Shown here in pieces: positions 47,601-55,071 of a stretch of DNA of 59,589 nt. The position numbers were made by a program, and so were the translations under genes. Position 1 is the stretch's first letter. The number at the start of each line of letters is the position of its first letter. A model generated the notes under the pieces. That model worked only from the letters and a program-made list of their open reading frames with translations, ran no database searches and was not told the DNA's origin. Origin of the DNA: Planctomicrobium piriforme (lineage in GTDB: Bacteria > Planctomycetota > Planctomycetia > Planctomycetales > Planctomycetaceae); the NCBI GenBank assembly GCA_945860955.1, contig CAMATH010000041.1, positions 1 to 59,589 on the forward strand. The letters are read 5' to 3'.

Positions 47601-47752
47601 TCCTTCTGGGGCAAGTTGAGTACTTGCAGGGGAAAGCCGGCGACGCGGTCGCCGCGCTGCGCGAAGCGCTGGAACTGGCGACTCAGGCGAACGAAGTCGA
47701 TCTCGTCAAGGAGATTCAAAAGGTGCTGACGGTGGCAGTGCATGGTAAGTAG
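44684..47752 (+). CDS. CHAT protease - STAND NTPase - TPR protein
   Basis: 1022 aa, cytoplasmic. The N-terminal CHAT (caspase-like) domain has FHFLGHGDDDGLYFED with catalytic His76 and VALLNACWSATS with catalytic Cys116, followed by FAHQFYTLATTGKSVREAQ. Next is a STAND ATPase: P-loop FGLWGIGGIGKTALAKTAA (about 251-269), Walker B SLLVLDNLEDL (about 326) and LLLTARVPLAAIERLPGV. The C-terminal 400 residues are TPR-like helical repeats. CHAT proteases with repeat domains act in programmed responses, the TPR-CHAT of type III-E CRISPR being one example. The domain order here resembles caspase-type immune sensors. A C1 peptidase gene follows about 700 nt downstream on the same strand. The start has no clear Shine-Dalgarno. 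Confidence 0.88.
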   Translation: MADYLDVFILCSDPVNLRPTLNLGQELAAFERIVRDSEWPVRLRKIVPPTLEQLEREFSLAGQRGERPAVFHFLGHGDDDGLYFEDEHGRAELVKGSQLRQALANSPVKVALLNACWSATSRGVSLCEFLTREQVAQCAIGHQRPVADSSAIEFAHQFYTLATTGKSVREAQQRARNSLAEKRLMGASEVELVGDGEFLLTADPVRNAARPPQFEGGQPKLGSVDDVGIFFGRGDELIELSEAFADSKFAAFGLWGIGGIGKTALAKTAAARNVWRFQGVAFVDVRDAAQKTTAELLRLALNRLFPGAPDNDPAFELAKRLKEAPSLLVLDNLEDLPAEEHAALGRFIEKIPRNGSHLLLTARVPLAAIERLPGVRTRRLTQGLDDWNGAHYVQHVAEVKECLALKDELRLREGNRLEGRCVLVNQRLHGHPKMLELSVGRALQGQAALDEALVALPEEMEQQFAALLATYLAHLGQEGRQVLSLLQFFPTGRVTPEELSAAAAASLEATAENRTDPSDLTDPSDESPAPVSTRDPDADVDSPEPDLTWLHRGRQQLVGAGLLEYDQASDLFEFHQSILDESRRRNLEGPARRMIFVRLLGHYANYFQQYHNDYDRLDRCFGNAITLMEGLWQMRSEAGPVDGILAGMTDSMGNYLLQRGRWQLKERWHERAVELRETSSHAKNDAALALQKYQQAQVMAARGDNSGARSALIEAQEFCERSGDQQGLAASLHQLANLEFQAGSHAEAQQLWERSIKIDTEIGDIAGASTTRSMLAQVEAMAGNFQRAITLASQSVQDLERLGYAQVDQARSILASIQQLASGGAVPAAGNAGLLQRFQTELARWSALSGSERQQQLVQLAATSDRVAAALTWLAHSVVCFQQRELPECQAALAQAEAIAAEVNDAELTSLIATAREQLAAAAPSASSAPDELSAAMRHIKAGDFAAADGLLRQALATARNAGEPVGVATCLFLLGQVEYLQGKAGDAVAALREALELATQANEVDLVKEIQKVLTVAVHGK

Positions 47753-47884
47753 CCGTCCACAAACATATTCGTGATTTGCGATCCTCACGCGGAGTCGGGA
47801 ATTCAGCAGTTTGACGTCGACGTTCCCTGTTCCGTCGGGTTGAGTATCGTCTCAAGGAGGTCAACGATTCACAGCTTCACCTCC

Positions 47885-48010
47885 ACTGCGGCGCAGCCGC
47901 CGGTCGCATCCCATTAGGGATGCAATACAGTAGCCGGGGGTCGCAGCGCAGCGGAGACCCCCGGATAACCTGATGAATTGTGTGCATCCCGGAGGGATGC
48001 CAGAAGCGTG
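47885..48010 (+). repeat. inverted-repeat arm (GCATCCCGGAGGGATGC family), left
   Basis: Contains GCGGCGCAGCCGCC, CAGTAGCCGGGGGTCGCAGC, CGGAGACCCCCGG and GCATCCCGGAGGGATGCC. The same blocks recur in reverse order and orientation at 48128-48250, so the two form a long imperfect palindrome with a 117-nt centre. They occupy most of the gap between the CHAT and peptidase genes; the remaining parts show no gene. Confidence 0.7.
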
Positions 48011-48127
48011 GTTGTCGTGTGAGACTCTCGCATGGGTAGCAGTGTTTCGCGGTATACGAATGAATCACTCTCGCGTCTGCCTGACAGTGGGAAATTGAGA
48101 ATCGTGACCAAAATCGCCGAACACGAT

Positions 48128-48250
48128 TCTGGCATCCCTCCGGGATGCTGTTCCAGACACGCCGCTTCCCGGGGGTCTGCGCTGCGCTTCGCCCCCCGGC
48201 TACTCTCTGGCATCCCGATCGGGATGCGACGGCGGCTGCGCCGCGAGAAA
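48128..48250 (-). repeat. inverted-repeat arm (GCATCCCGGAGGGATGC family), right
   Basis: Reverse-oriented partner of 47885-48010, with GGCATCCCTCCGGGATGC, CCCGGGGGTCTGCGCTGCGC, CCCCCCGGCTACTCTCTGGC and GCGGCTGCGCCGCG. Each arm also contains its own small hairpin (GCATCCC-GGGATGC). Confidence 0.7.
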
Positions 48251-48448
48251 CCCTACAAAACGATGGATTCGATCTTGGACGGCCGCTACGTCATAGATCA
48301 AGCGCCCTCGCTTGAGAGAGGTCGGGGCGTTCAGACAACATGGTCAGTGCCATTGTGCGAGAGTGTTGTGTATTTTGGCGTCGAACGACCGGTGGGCTGA
48401 CGCCGCACCGTTCGCCTGTTATTTTCTTGTTTCGATTTTCGCACTCCC

Positions 48449-49555
48449 ATGATCATCACCGACGCCCGCCAGCACCTCTACCGCCCGTTCGACACCGACC
48501 TGCTTCCCGCCGAGGCGGCCTTGAAGCTCGCCGACCTGGGAATCACCACGCTCGCCGAGTTGCGCGACCACTGGGCCTACGGCAACCGCCTGCTGATTCG
48601 CGAGTACCTGGGCGAGGGGGCGCTGCGGTTCGTGACCGCGTCCCCTGGGGCCATGCTGGCGACCCGCGGTTCGACCAGCCAGCCCAGCAACGTGGTCAAT
48701 CTGCTGGAGGCGGGTCGGCCCGCGCCGCTCGTGCGGCACGCGCGGGGAGTGATTCTGCCGGAGAGCGAACGCCGCACTCCCGCCGCCGCTCCAGCCGCCC
48801 GGGCCCGCGCGACGCGCGGCGGAATGACTCTGGCGAGTCGGCTTCCCAAGCCGGCCGGTCGCCCGACGGTATCGCTGGTCGACCGATTTCCCGCCGTTCG
48901 CGACCAGAAGTCGCGCGGCACCTGCGTCGCGTTCGCCTCGGTGGCGTTTCTGGAGTTTCATCTGACGGCGCAGCAGGGGGCGGCGGTCGCGCGGCATTCC
49001 GAACAGTTCGTCTACTGGGCCTGTAAAGAGGACGACCAGATCCCGACTGACGAGGGAACCTACGTCCGGACCGCCCGCAACGTGCTCAAAACGCGTGGGG
49101 CCTGCCTGCATCGAACCTGGAAGTACAACCCCCTGCCGATCGCGAACAACGAGGGGCAAGGGCCGGCCCCTGCGGGCGCGATCGAGGAAGCGAAGGCCTC
49201 GAAGTGGTCGGGAGTTCGCAAGCTGGCGGCGCGCAACACCGGCGCGCTGCGAACCGCGCTCGACGCGGGCCGCCCGGTCGTGCTCTCTGTGAAGACGTTT
49301 CCAAACTGGGACTTCGACGTCGTGGCTCAGACCGGCGAGATTTCCCTGCCGTTCCCCGGCAGCAACAGCGACGGCGGGCACGCGATCTGTCTGGTCGGAT
49401 ATGAATTGAACCCCGAGTTCCCCGGCGGCGGAGCATTCCTCTTCCGCAATTCGTGGGGAACCGGCTGGGCGAAAAAAGAGGGCCGCTTCGGCCCCGGCTA
49501 CGGAACGCTCTACTTCGAATACGTCGAAAAGTACGGACTCGAAGCGTTCGCGTAA
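48449..49555 (+). CDS. cytoplasmic C1 (papain-like) peptidase
   Basis: 368 aa without signal peptide. The papain-fold domain (about residues 142-368) keeps the full active site: oxyanion Gln153 and nucleophile Cys159 in VRDQKSRGTCVAFASVAF, His311 in GGHAICLVGYE and Asn334 in LFRNSWGTGWA. An N-terminal region has a predicted helical module (EAALKLADLGITTLAELRDH, residues 22-41, and on to about 56), followed by an Ala/Arg-rich linker that could act as a propeptide. Secreted papain-like enzymes normally have signal peptides; their absence here, plus the CHAT/STAND gene upstream, suggests an intracellular effector or a protease activated by CHAT cleavage. That is inference. Confidence 0.87.
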   Translation: MIITDARQHLYRPFDTDLLPAEAALKLADLGITTLAELRDHWAYGNRLLIREYLGEGALRFVTASPGAMLATRGSTSQPSNVVNLLEAGRPAPLVRHARGVILPESERRTPAAAPAARARATRGGMTLASRLPKPAGRPTVSLVDRFPAVRDQKSRGTCVAFASVAFLEFHLTAQQGAAVARHSEQFVYWACKEDDQIPTDEGTYVRTARNVLKTRGACLHRTWKYNPLPIANNEGQGPAPAGAIEEAKASKWSGVRKLAARNTGALRTALDAGRPVVLSVKTFPNWDFDVVAQTGEISLPFPGSNSDGGHAICLVGYELNPEFPGGGAFLFRNSWGTGWAKKEGRFGPGYGTLYFEYVEKYGLEAFA

Positions 49556-49616
49556 CAGGGGGACGGGCCTTGATCCGGGCCGTGCTTCCGCACGAAGCCG
49601 GTGGACCTCTCGCATT

Positions 49617-49920
49617 CACTTTCAATTTACCCCAACGGGGTTGGATCCCATAGCCCAGGGTTGGTCGAGCGGAGCGAGCCCTACCCTGGGTTTTTGAATC
49701 GTCACCGAGCCGTACCCTGAAAGGGTTCCATCCAGGCCGCACGCAGGAACAGCTCGTCGATTTTCGGTACGTATCAATGAACTATTGATGGTTCGATTCA
49801 CGCGTTCGCTCCAGATCGAACCCTTTCAGGGTAAGTAAGAACCGATTTGTCGCGTGACCCAGGGTAGGTCTCGCTGCGCTCGACCAACCCTGGGCTTTGC
49901 TATAAAACCCCTACGGGGTA
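49617..49920. repeat. 300-bp imperfect palindrome (AGCCCAGGGTTGGTCGAGC family)
   Basis: The left half (49617-49731) holds ACCCCAACGGGGTTGG, AGCCCAGGGTTGGTCGAGCG, CTACCCTGGG and ACCCTGAAAGGGTTC. The right half (49817-49920) holds the same words inverted. The centre (49732-49816) is unrelated. It fills most of the gap between the peptidase gene and the convergent 85-aa gene; no gene is visible. Confidence 0.75.
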
Positions 49921-50009
49921 GACGCGCATCACGGAACTCGATTGTCACATGATCGCCAACTTAGCTCAACCGCTGGTCATTCGGTTTGTCCGAAGTCATT
50001 CGGACCACC

Positions 50010-50267
50010 TCAATCCACAATGACGCCGCGGGACCGCTTCTTCGGCGGCTTCCGGCAGCGTTCGATGAAACTGGGCGTCAGATACCCTTCGACCAGCGCG
50101 AGCAGCTTGTCGAATTCCTCTTTCGGAACGTCCAGCGCCTGGCGAACCCCCTCGGCGTTGTGGACGGCGTGTTCAAAGAACGCCTCGGCGCTCGACACGC
50201 CGAACTTGCGTTGCAGCGTTTCGCGGTGCGACTTCGGAAACGACCGGATATCGGCGAGTGCTTTCAT
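50010..50267 (-). CDS. small unknown helical protein
   Basis: 85 aa, no named family. A helical module (LQRKFGVSSAEAFFEHAVHN, residues 18-37, running to about 60 with EFDKLLALVEGYL) is followed by a basic tail (CRKPPKKRSRG). The module pattern (hydrophobic - G - I/V - S/T - S/T ... N) resembles residues 26-56 of the C1 peptidase (ADLGITTLAELRDHWAYGNR). Both may be helix-hairpin-helix-like adaptor units. It converges on the peptidase gene across the 300-bp palindrome. A small partner or inhibitor of the peptidase is possible, but unproven. Confidence 0.6.
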   Translation of the reverse strand: MKALADIRSFPKSHRETLQRKFGVSSAEAFFEHAVHNAEGVRQALDVPKEEFDKLLALVEGYLTPSFIERCRKPPKKRSRGVIVD

Positions 50268-50901
50268 TGTGTGATTTTATCACGCAGCCTGTTCGAGAAT
50301 CCACGTCGAAATCGCGGCGCAGCAGCCAACCCCCCTCTCCCCGCGCACGACACCGCAAGGCACGCTGGACACCGTTGCGGCGAGAGGCGTCGGGGGTGAG
50401 GGGGACACCCATCGTCGGCAACGACTCCCTCTTGGGTGACGTCTTGTTTGACCTTCACCCGCATTGCCCCTTTTCTAGGGCTGTCAAGTGAGAATTTTTT
50501 GGGGAGGCCGCAGTCGTATTTGCGCAACGTGAGCCGTCTTTCTACGACTGGCGCAGAAAAATGGAACGACTCCGATACGCGCTCGCCGCGAGTTTGTTTG
50601 CTGGTCGCCGATTGGGACGGGGTCCAAAGACGGAGGCGGAGACGTCTCTGCTGGGGTAGCTTCAACCTTTTACCTGGAATGTCTCGTCCACATCAGACGA
50701 GCATCGAATTGGCTACATCGAAGATTTGATCCAGCTCGGACGGCTTGGTCCCACGGTACTCATCCGGACGCTACTGGGCGCCAAGGGGCTTTTAAGGATG
50801 GTGACCGAACCGCCTCGAATTGTCCTGACTTGTTCCCGTCGGCTGTGGTGTCTCCTGGTCGATGGGGTTTTGTGAAAACTTCGTGCTGTGGATTGACTTT
50901 T
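50268..50901. other. intergenic region without a convincing gene
   Basis: Between the 85-aa gene and the IS110 transposase. The open frames (for example 50264-50665 minus, 50436-50729 plus) have Arg/Pro-rich translations with no domain. The part closest to 50902 should contain the right end of the IS110 element. Confidence 0.45.
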
Positions 50902-52857
50902 TCAGTCGGTTGGCGTGCTACACTCTGCTACCTGGGCGGAGGATAGAGCGCTGGTGGGAACCAACTCGAGCGCCGTCCCAGGGGCCGTCACCGAGATCTT
51001 TGGCGGTGGTGCTCCTCGCGCCGCCGTCCCGCCTGATTTTGACTCTGCCCCACCGGCGTTCTGCGCCGAGCGTGGAGCGGTCGCCTTTCGTTTACGTTCC
51101 GTCGTCTGCTTCTCACGCGGGGTCGCGTCCCGTTTCGTCCTGGCGCTGCGCTGGGATCGCCCGGCGGTGGTCTTCGCGGCGCGAGTCGTCGCGCTGGATC
51201 CGTGTTGTTGAGCTTCTGGGGTGACGCTCGCGGGTGCAGCGTTCGGACAGCAGGTGCCGCCCATCACGTTGTGCCACCATGTCGGCAGCTCCGGCTCCAC
51301 CACTGAGTCTGGCAACAGGTTGGCGACTGTGGTGTCGGCTTCCAGCTCCAGCATCTGGCGCGTGTCCAACGGCACCGTTCCCAATCGGTCGATTCCCACG
51401 GCGGGTGTCGGAACCGCTGCTGGCACACTCGCCGCCGGCTGGATGGGCGTCGCCGCGGGAGCCAGCGTCGCGTTCACTGCCACGTCCCTCTTTCCAACCC
51501 GTTTTGCCGACTCTCGGGGATGGTCCTCTCGCGATAAATCCCGGGGGTTTGGGGGCAGAGCCCCCAACGCTCCACCCGCCGCCGACTCTCGTTTTGGCAA
51601 TCGGCCGACGCCCGGCTTGAATCGTTCCATTGAGAACGGCTGTCCCCTCTCGACCACCGCATACAACGCCAATGGCAGCCGACGCATGATCGCCACCACT
51701 GCCGGTTTGCTGCGCCCCCCATCCTTCCTCTTCTTCGCCTCAAACCAGCCTTTCAGATGCCGCTGCTGAACCAATCGCAGGGCGGCATAGAACAACCAGC
51801 GACGCGCCTCCGATGAACCGCGCTTCGTGATCCGCAGTTGTCCCTGATGCTTCCCACTACTCCGTTCCTTCAGGTTCAGCCCCAGCGACTTGCGGTACGC
51901 CGGACCAGAGTCGAAGTCTCCAGGGTGTCCCACCGTCGCAAACAGCACCGCCGCCGTGTTCACTCCCACCACCTCTGCCATCCGCTGCAAGACCGGTTGG
52001 CTCCGCACCATCTTTCCCAGTCGCCGTCCCGTTTGCAGCAACTCCCCATGCGCCGCAAACGCCGCCTGGGCCGTCTGCTTCATCAGACGCTCCGTCGAGG
52101 CGTCCATGCGCACTCCCACCGTCGACTGCGCACTTCCGATCAACGCCTGCACCTTCTTTACCGTGAGGTGGTGTCCACCCCACTTTTTCAGACGCGCCGC
52201 CGCTTCCGGATCCGCCGCCAGTTTCGCGGATCCGCCGTACTCCATCAGGCACATCTGCATTGTCGGCGTCTTCGGCTTCAACAAGGCGCTCGCCTCCGGC
52301 CAGTGACGCGCCAGCAACGACTCCAGTCGACCCAGCCACTGCTGCAACGTCAACCGCTGTGCCGTCAGCCATGATGTGTCGCATCGCAACTGCTCCACCC
52401 ACTCCGCATTGTTCGGCGCTGCCCACTCCCGCGACTTTCCATGCGCGGCCAGTTCCGCCAGAATCGCGGCGTCCTTGCCGTCGTGCTGGCTCGGAACTCC
52501 GTCGAACACCTCGGAGTAGTCCCGCGCCACCTTCCCTCTCACTCGCGCCACTCTGACACCGGCATCGGCCAGAGCTTGTCGCAACGCGTCCCCATTCGTG
52601 CCGGTCGACTCCATCACCACGGTCGCCTCCCGACTCCGCGCCAGCACCCGCACCCGGTCGACGAACTCCCGCAGTTCGCTCGGCTGCTTCACACACCAGG
52701 GCCGGCTGTACTTGTTGTTGCTGTCTCGAACCACCGCGTACAACTCCTCTTTCCCGACGTCCACTCCGATCCACACCTGGCCTGCCGGCAGCTCCGACAA
52801 TACCGCCGACACGTCCACATCCTTGACTCCGACCGAACGATACATTCTCTTGTTCAT
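50902..52857 (-). CDS. IS110-family transposase with long disordered tail
   Basis: 651-aa DEDD transposase of the IS110 family. The RuvC-like domain carries WIGVDVGKEELYAV (D33), VVMESTGTNGDAL (E83) and SQHDGKDAAILAELAAHG (D126, D129). The C-terminal Tnp domain has GVNTAAVLFATVGHPGDF and FRKS-type ITKRGSSEARRWLFYAALR with the candidate nucleophile Ser. Family members are usually 320-450 aa. Here about 225 extra residues (from about 427) form an Ala/Pro/Thr-rich then Lys/Arg-rich low-complexity tail ending ALSSAQVAECSTPTD. The catalytic residues look intact, so the element may be active. The overlapping frame at 51857-52942 is a shadow. Confidence 0.9.
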   Translation of the reverse strand: MNKRMYRSVGVKDVDVSAVLSELPAGQVWIGVDVGKEELYAVVRDSNNKYSRPWCVKQPSELREFVDRVRVLARSREATVVMESTGTNGDALRQALADAGVRVARVRGKVARDYSEVFDGVPSQHDGKDAAILAELAAHGKSREWAAPNNAEWVEQLRCDTSWLTAQRLTLQQWLGRLESLLARHWPEASALLKPKTPTMQMCLMEYGGSAKLAADPEAAARLKKWGGHHLTVKKVQALIGSAQSTVGVRMDASTERLMKQTAQAAFAAHGELLQTGRRLGKMVRSQPVLQRMAEVVGVNTAAVLFATVGHPGDFDSGPAYRKSLGLNLKERSSGKHQGQLRITKRGSSEARRWLFYAALRLVQQRHLKGWFEAKKRKDGGRSKPAVVAIMRRLPLALYAVVERGQPFSMERFKPGVGRLPKRESAAGGALGALPPNPRDLSREDHPRESAKRVGKRDVAVNATLAPAATPIQPAASVPAAVPTPAVGIDRLGTVPLDTRQMLELEADTTVANLLPDSVVEPELPTWWHNVMGGTCCPNAAPASVTPEAQQHGSSATTRAAKTTAGRSQRSARTKRDATPREKQTTERKRKATAPRSAQNAGGAESKSGGTAARGAPPPKISVTAPGTALELVPTSALSSAQVAECSTPTD

Positions 52858-53010
52858 GGGGATGACCTTCCGCGAATTGGCTTGGGAACCGCCACCGGTT
52901 CCTCTCTCGATTCATATTGAGGCATCCCCACCTCTTTTTCACTTACCAGCCAGGCCACCAGATTTGGTGGCTTGCTCTGTCAGCTTTATAGCCAACTCAT
53001 CCGGCCGTCG
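52858..53010 (-). ncRNA. candidate bridge RNA region of the IS110 element
   Basis: In the IS110 group, a guide (bridge) RNA is encoded in the non-coding end upstream of the transposase. Here that stretch holds two clean stem-loops with 6-nt loops: GCCACC-AGATTT-GGTGGC (52954-52971) and GGAACC-GCCACC-GGTTCC (52885-52902). Position and structure fit; guide-target complementarity has not been checked. Confidence 0.35.
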
Positions 53011-53015
53011 GCCAC

Positions 53016-53039
53016 CTTCTCCCCGAAAGCGGGGAGAAG
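53016..53039. other. perfect 9-bp hairpin at the outer edge of the IS110 region
   Basis: CTTCTCCCC-GAAAGC-GGGGAGAAG. No T-run follows on either strand. It could mark the element boundary or be an unrelated hairpin. Confidence 0.4.
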
Positions 53040-53564
53040 CATCCGATTCAAGCCGAACTGCGTCGTCGCGACAATGTGGCGGACGGCGTTCCTACGACGC
53101 CGCGGTCTGGACGCCCGAGGGCAGAGTTGAGTGGAGACAGATTGAAACGTCGTATCGGAAACGAATGTTGCCACGACGGTGAAGTCAAACGACGGGTTAC
53201 GCTGATCCGAACTGGCCGCCGGCTGCGCCGTCGGGCGCGACGCCGCGGAGCGTCGTCGCGACATGAACCGCCACTGCCGGGCTTTGCCTCTTCGCCGTCT
53301 TGAATTGCCAATTCTCTCTCAATTCCCCAAAAAACGAAAAAACAGACCACCTCACACTTGAATCCTAAAAATACACGCGTATACTGAAACGTATGAGTAC
53401 TTCCTCGACGCAGTTCGATGGGGATTCGAACGCGGTGTGCTATGAATTCACGGGTGATTCACACATCTGACCCGAGGGGAACCGGGCGTCGCGAAGCGAA
53501 CGCAAGCGACTTCTTCGAAACGCACGAGCGGGAGTCGAACCGGATTGAGCAATCGTGGCCGGTC
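53040..53564. other. intergenic region without a convincing gene
   Basis: Contains GC-rich sequence with CGCCG/CGGCG repeats and an AT-richer part (about 53330-53400, with ATACACGCGTATACTGAAACG) that may be a relic promoter. Open frames here are antisense extensions of the cupin gene or lack domains. Confidence 0.4.
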
Positions 53565-54044
53565 TCAATGCGTCGGCACCTTGATCTCGATGCCGTACGT
53601 TGGGGCGATTTCCAGCAGCTTGTCGATTTCTGCCTTCGACGGGGGCGGCGCGGTTGTGGCCCCTTGCGGAACCGGGACGCCGAATTCGAAGAACATTCTC
53701 TCCAGGCCCGCTGGCGCGATCGAAATGAGCATTCGTGCCTGTTTATCGCTTTCGTTCTTGAATGCGTGTGGCGTCCCGACGGGCATGTTGGCGAACATTC
53801 CGGTGGTGGCCACGACCCGTTCATCGCCGATGCTGAACGTGATTTCCCCTTCCAGGATGTAGAACCCCTCCTCCTCCCGGCTGTGAACATGTGGGGGAGG
53901 TCCCCCGCCCGGTGGTATGATCGCTTCCCACAGGGCGTACTTGCCGTCAGTCTCTTCACCGGTCGCCAGGAAACGATACACGTCACCAACGACGGCGACG
54001 GTTCGACCTTCGGAAGTGGTTCTCAGCGTTCTCGAGTGAGGCAT
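53565..54044 (-). CDS. cupin-domain protein
   Basis: 159-aa single-domain cupin. Motif 1 is PPHVHSREEEGFYILEGEITF (G-x5-HxH-x3,4-E-x6-G type, with two His and one Glu as metal ligands). Motif 2 is NMPVGTPHAFKNES with the third His. The start at 54044 (MPHSRTLRTT) is chosen; the frame runs to 54056. Cupins of this type include dioxygenases and sugar-binding regulators, and the ligand cannot be told here. It diverges from the DUF1990 gene. Confidence 0.88.
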   Translation of the reverse strand: MPHSRTLRTTSEGRTVAVVGDVYRFLATGEETDGKYALWEAIIPPGGGPPPHVHSREEEGFYILEGEITFSIGDERVVATTGMFANMPVGTPHAFKNESDKQARMLISIAPAGLERMFFEFGVPVPQGATTAPPPSKAEIDKLLEIAPTYGIEIKVPTH

Positions 54045-54195
54045 GCTCAGCACCATTCGGCTTTCTTCGTCTTGAGGGTCTTCAACTGACCGCTGATGAT
54101 ATTCAACAAATTCTCAGCGGCAATCCGGAATTCGTCATTTCCCTGGACCCTTTCCGCTGGCTCATACATCGTCGCGGACGAGATTGAGGATTTCG

Positions 54196-54768
54196 ATGTT
54201 GTCGCTGCAAAAACCGTCTGTCGAATCCATTCGTCGTTTCCTTTCGGAACAGTCGGCACTGGATTTCAGTTATCCCGCAGTCGGAGCGACTGCAACCACG
54301 CCGCCCGCTGGGCATGTCGTCGATCGAACCCGGGTCAAGCTGGGTGAGGGTGCGTTGGTGTTCGATTTGGCGGTAGCCGCACTTCAGCGGTGGGAACAGT
54401 TTCGACTCGGCTGGGTCGAGGCCTGGTCGCCAGACACGCCGATTCAACCGGGCCAGGTTGTGGCGGTGATGGGGTGGGCCGTTGGCATGTGGTGGTTGAA
54501 TGCGTGCCGGATTGTGTATGTCTTGGATGAATTCGGGCCGATCCGGAGATTCGGCTTCGCTTACGGCACCTTACCGTGCCACGCGGAAAGTGGCGAAGAG
54601 AGATTCCTGATCGAATGGGACCGGGCCGACAATAGTGTGTGGTACGACATCCTGGCCTTCTCACGACCAAACCAACTCCTGACCCGGCTGGGCTATCCGT
54701 TTGTCCGCCGCCTGCAGAAACGGTTCGCACGGGAGTCGGCGACCTCGATGTGCCGTTCCGTACAGTAG
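54196..54768 (+). CDS. DUF1990 protein
   Basis: 190-aa protein that fits DUF1990 along its length: DFSYPAVGATATTPPAGHVV, LGEGALVFDLAVAALQRWEQ, WWLNACRIVYVLDEFGPIRR, FGFAYGTLPCHAESGEERF and VWYDILAFSRPNQLLTRLGYP. The family is START-like in predicted fold and of unknown function. The start at ATG 54196 is chosen over TTG 54184. A divergent cupin gene lies 152 nt away. Confidence 0.88.
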   Translation: MLSLQKPSVESIRRFLSEQSALDFSYPAVGATATTPPAGHVVDRTRVKLGEGALVFDLAVAALQRWEQFRLGWVEAWSPDTPIQPGQVVAVMGWAVGMWWLNACRIVYVLDEFGPIRRFGFAYGTLPCHAESGEERFLIEWDRADNSVWYDILAFSRPNQLLTRLGYPFVRRLQKRFARESATSMCRSVQ

Positions 54769-54893
54769 CTTATCGGCGTAAATTCGAAGCGTTCTGTCGC
54801 GCCGCCGAGGGACCATTGGCGATCGATGTGACCGGGGGGCCGACTGCGGTGAAGACCGAACCAATGCTGCTGGCGCAATCGGCGCAGGGGTGG

Positions 54894-54931
54894 TTTTATA
54901 CTCCGCACGGCGTGAAATCAGACGATTCACG
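54894..54931 (-). repeat. dispersed GTGCGGAGTATA repeat, inverted copy
   Basis: On the minus strand this reads ATCGTCTGATTTCACGCCG then TGCGGAGTATAAAA, nearly identical to 4828-4862. Confidence 0.6.
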
Positions 54932-55071
54932 TCCCCAGACCCCATTCGGCTCGAGGAGTGTCGTTTTAGCCACCGATCTCCTTCACCTGCCGGGCGAGCC
55001 GGCAAGGGGTCGCTCAATAAATGTCCGATTTTGCCCCGCTCGCAGTAGGACAACACCTCAGTCCGGAAACG

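Larger units (their letters stand above)
50902..53010 (-). mobile_element. IS110-family insertion sequence
   Basis: Consists of the transposase (50902-52857) plus a structured non-coding stretch upstream of it. IS110 elements lack terminal inverted repeats, so the exact ends cannot be read from one copy; the limits given are approximate. Confidence 0.6.

Noticed and set aside
50264-50665. 133-codon minus-strand frame next to the 85-aa gene
   Set aside because: Arg/Pro-rich, no domain, no Shine-Dalgarno; looks like repeat-derived sequence.
51857-52942. 361-codon minus-strand frame overlapping the IS110 transposase
   Set aside because: Gly/Arg-rich shadow in another frame of a clear transposase.
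53418-54089. 223-codon plus-strand frame antisense to the cupin
   Set aside because: The cupin on the other strand keeps both metal-binding motifs; this frame has no domain.
54047-54259. 70-codon minus-strand frame between the cupin and DUF1990 genes
   Set aside because: It overlaps the start of the DUF1990 gene, and only a short C-terminal helix looks protein-like.
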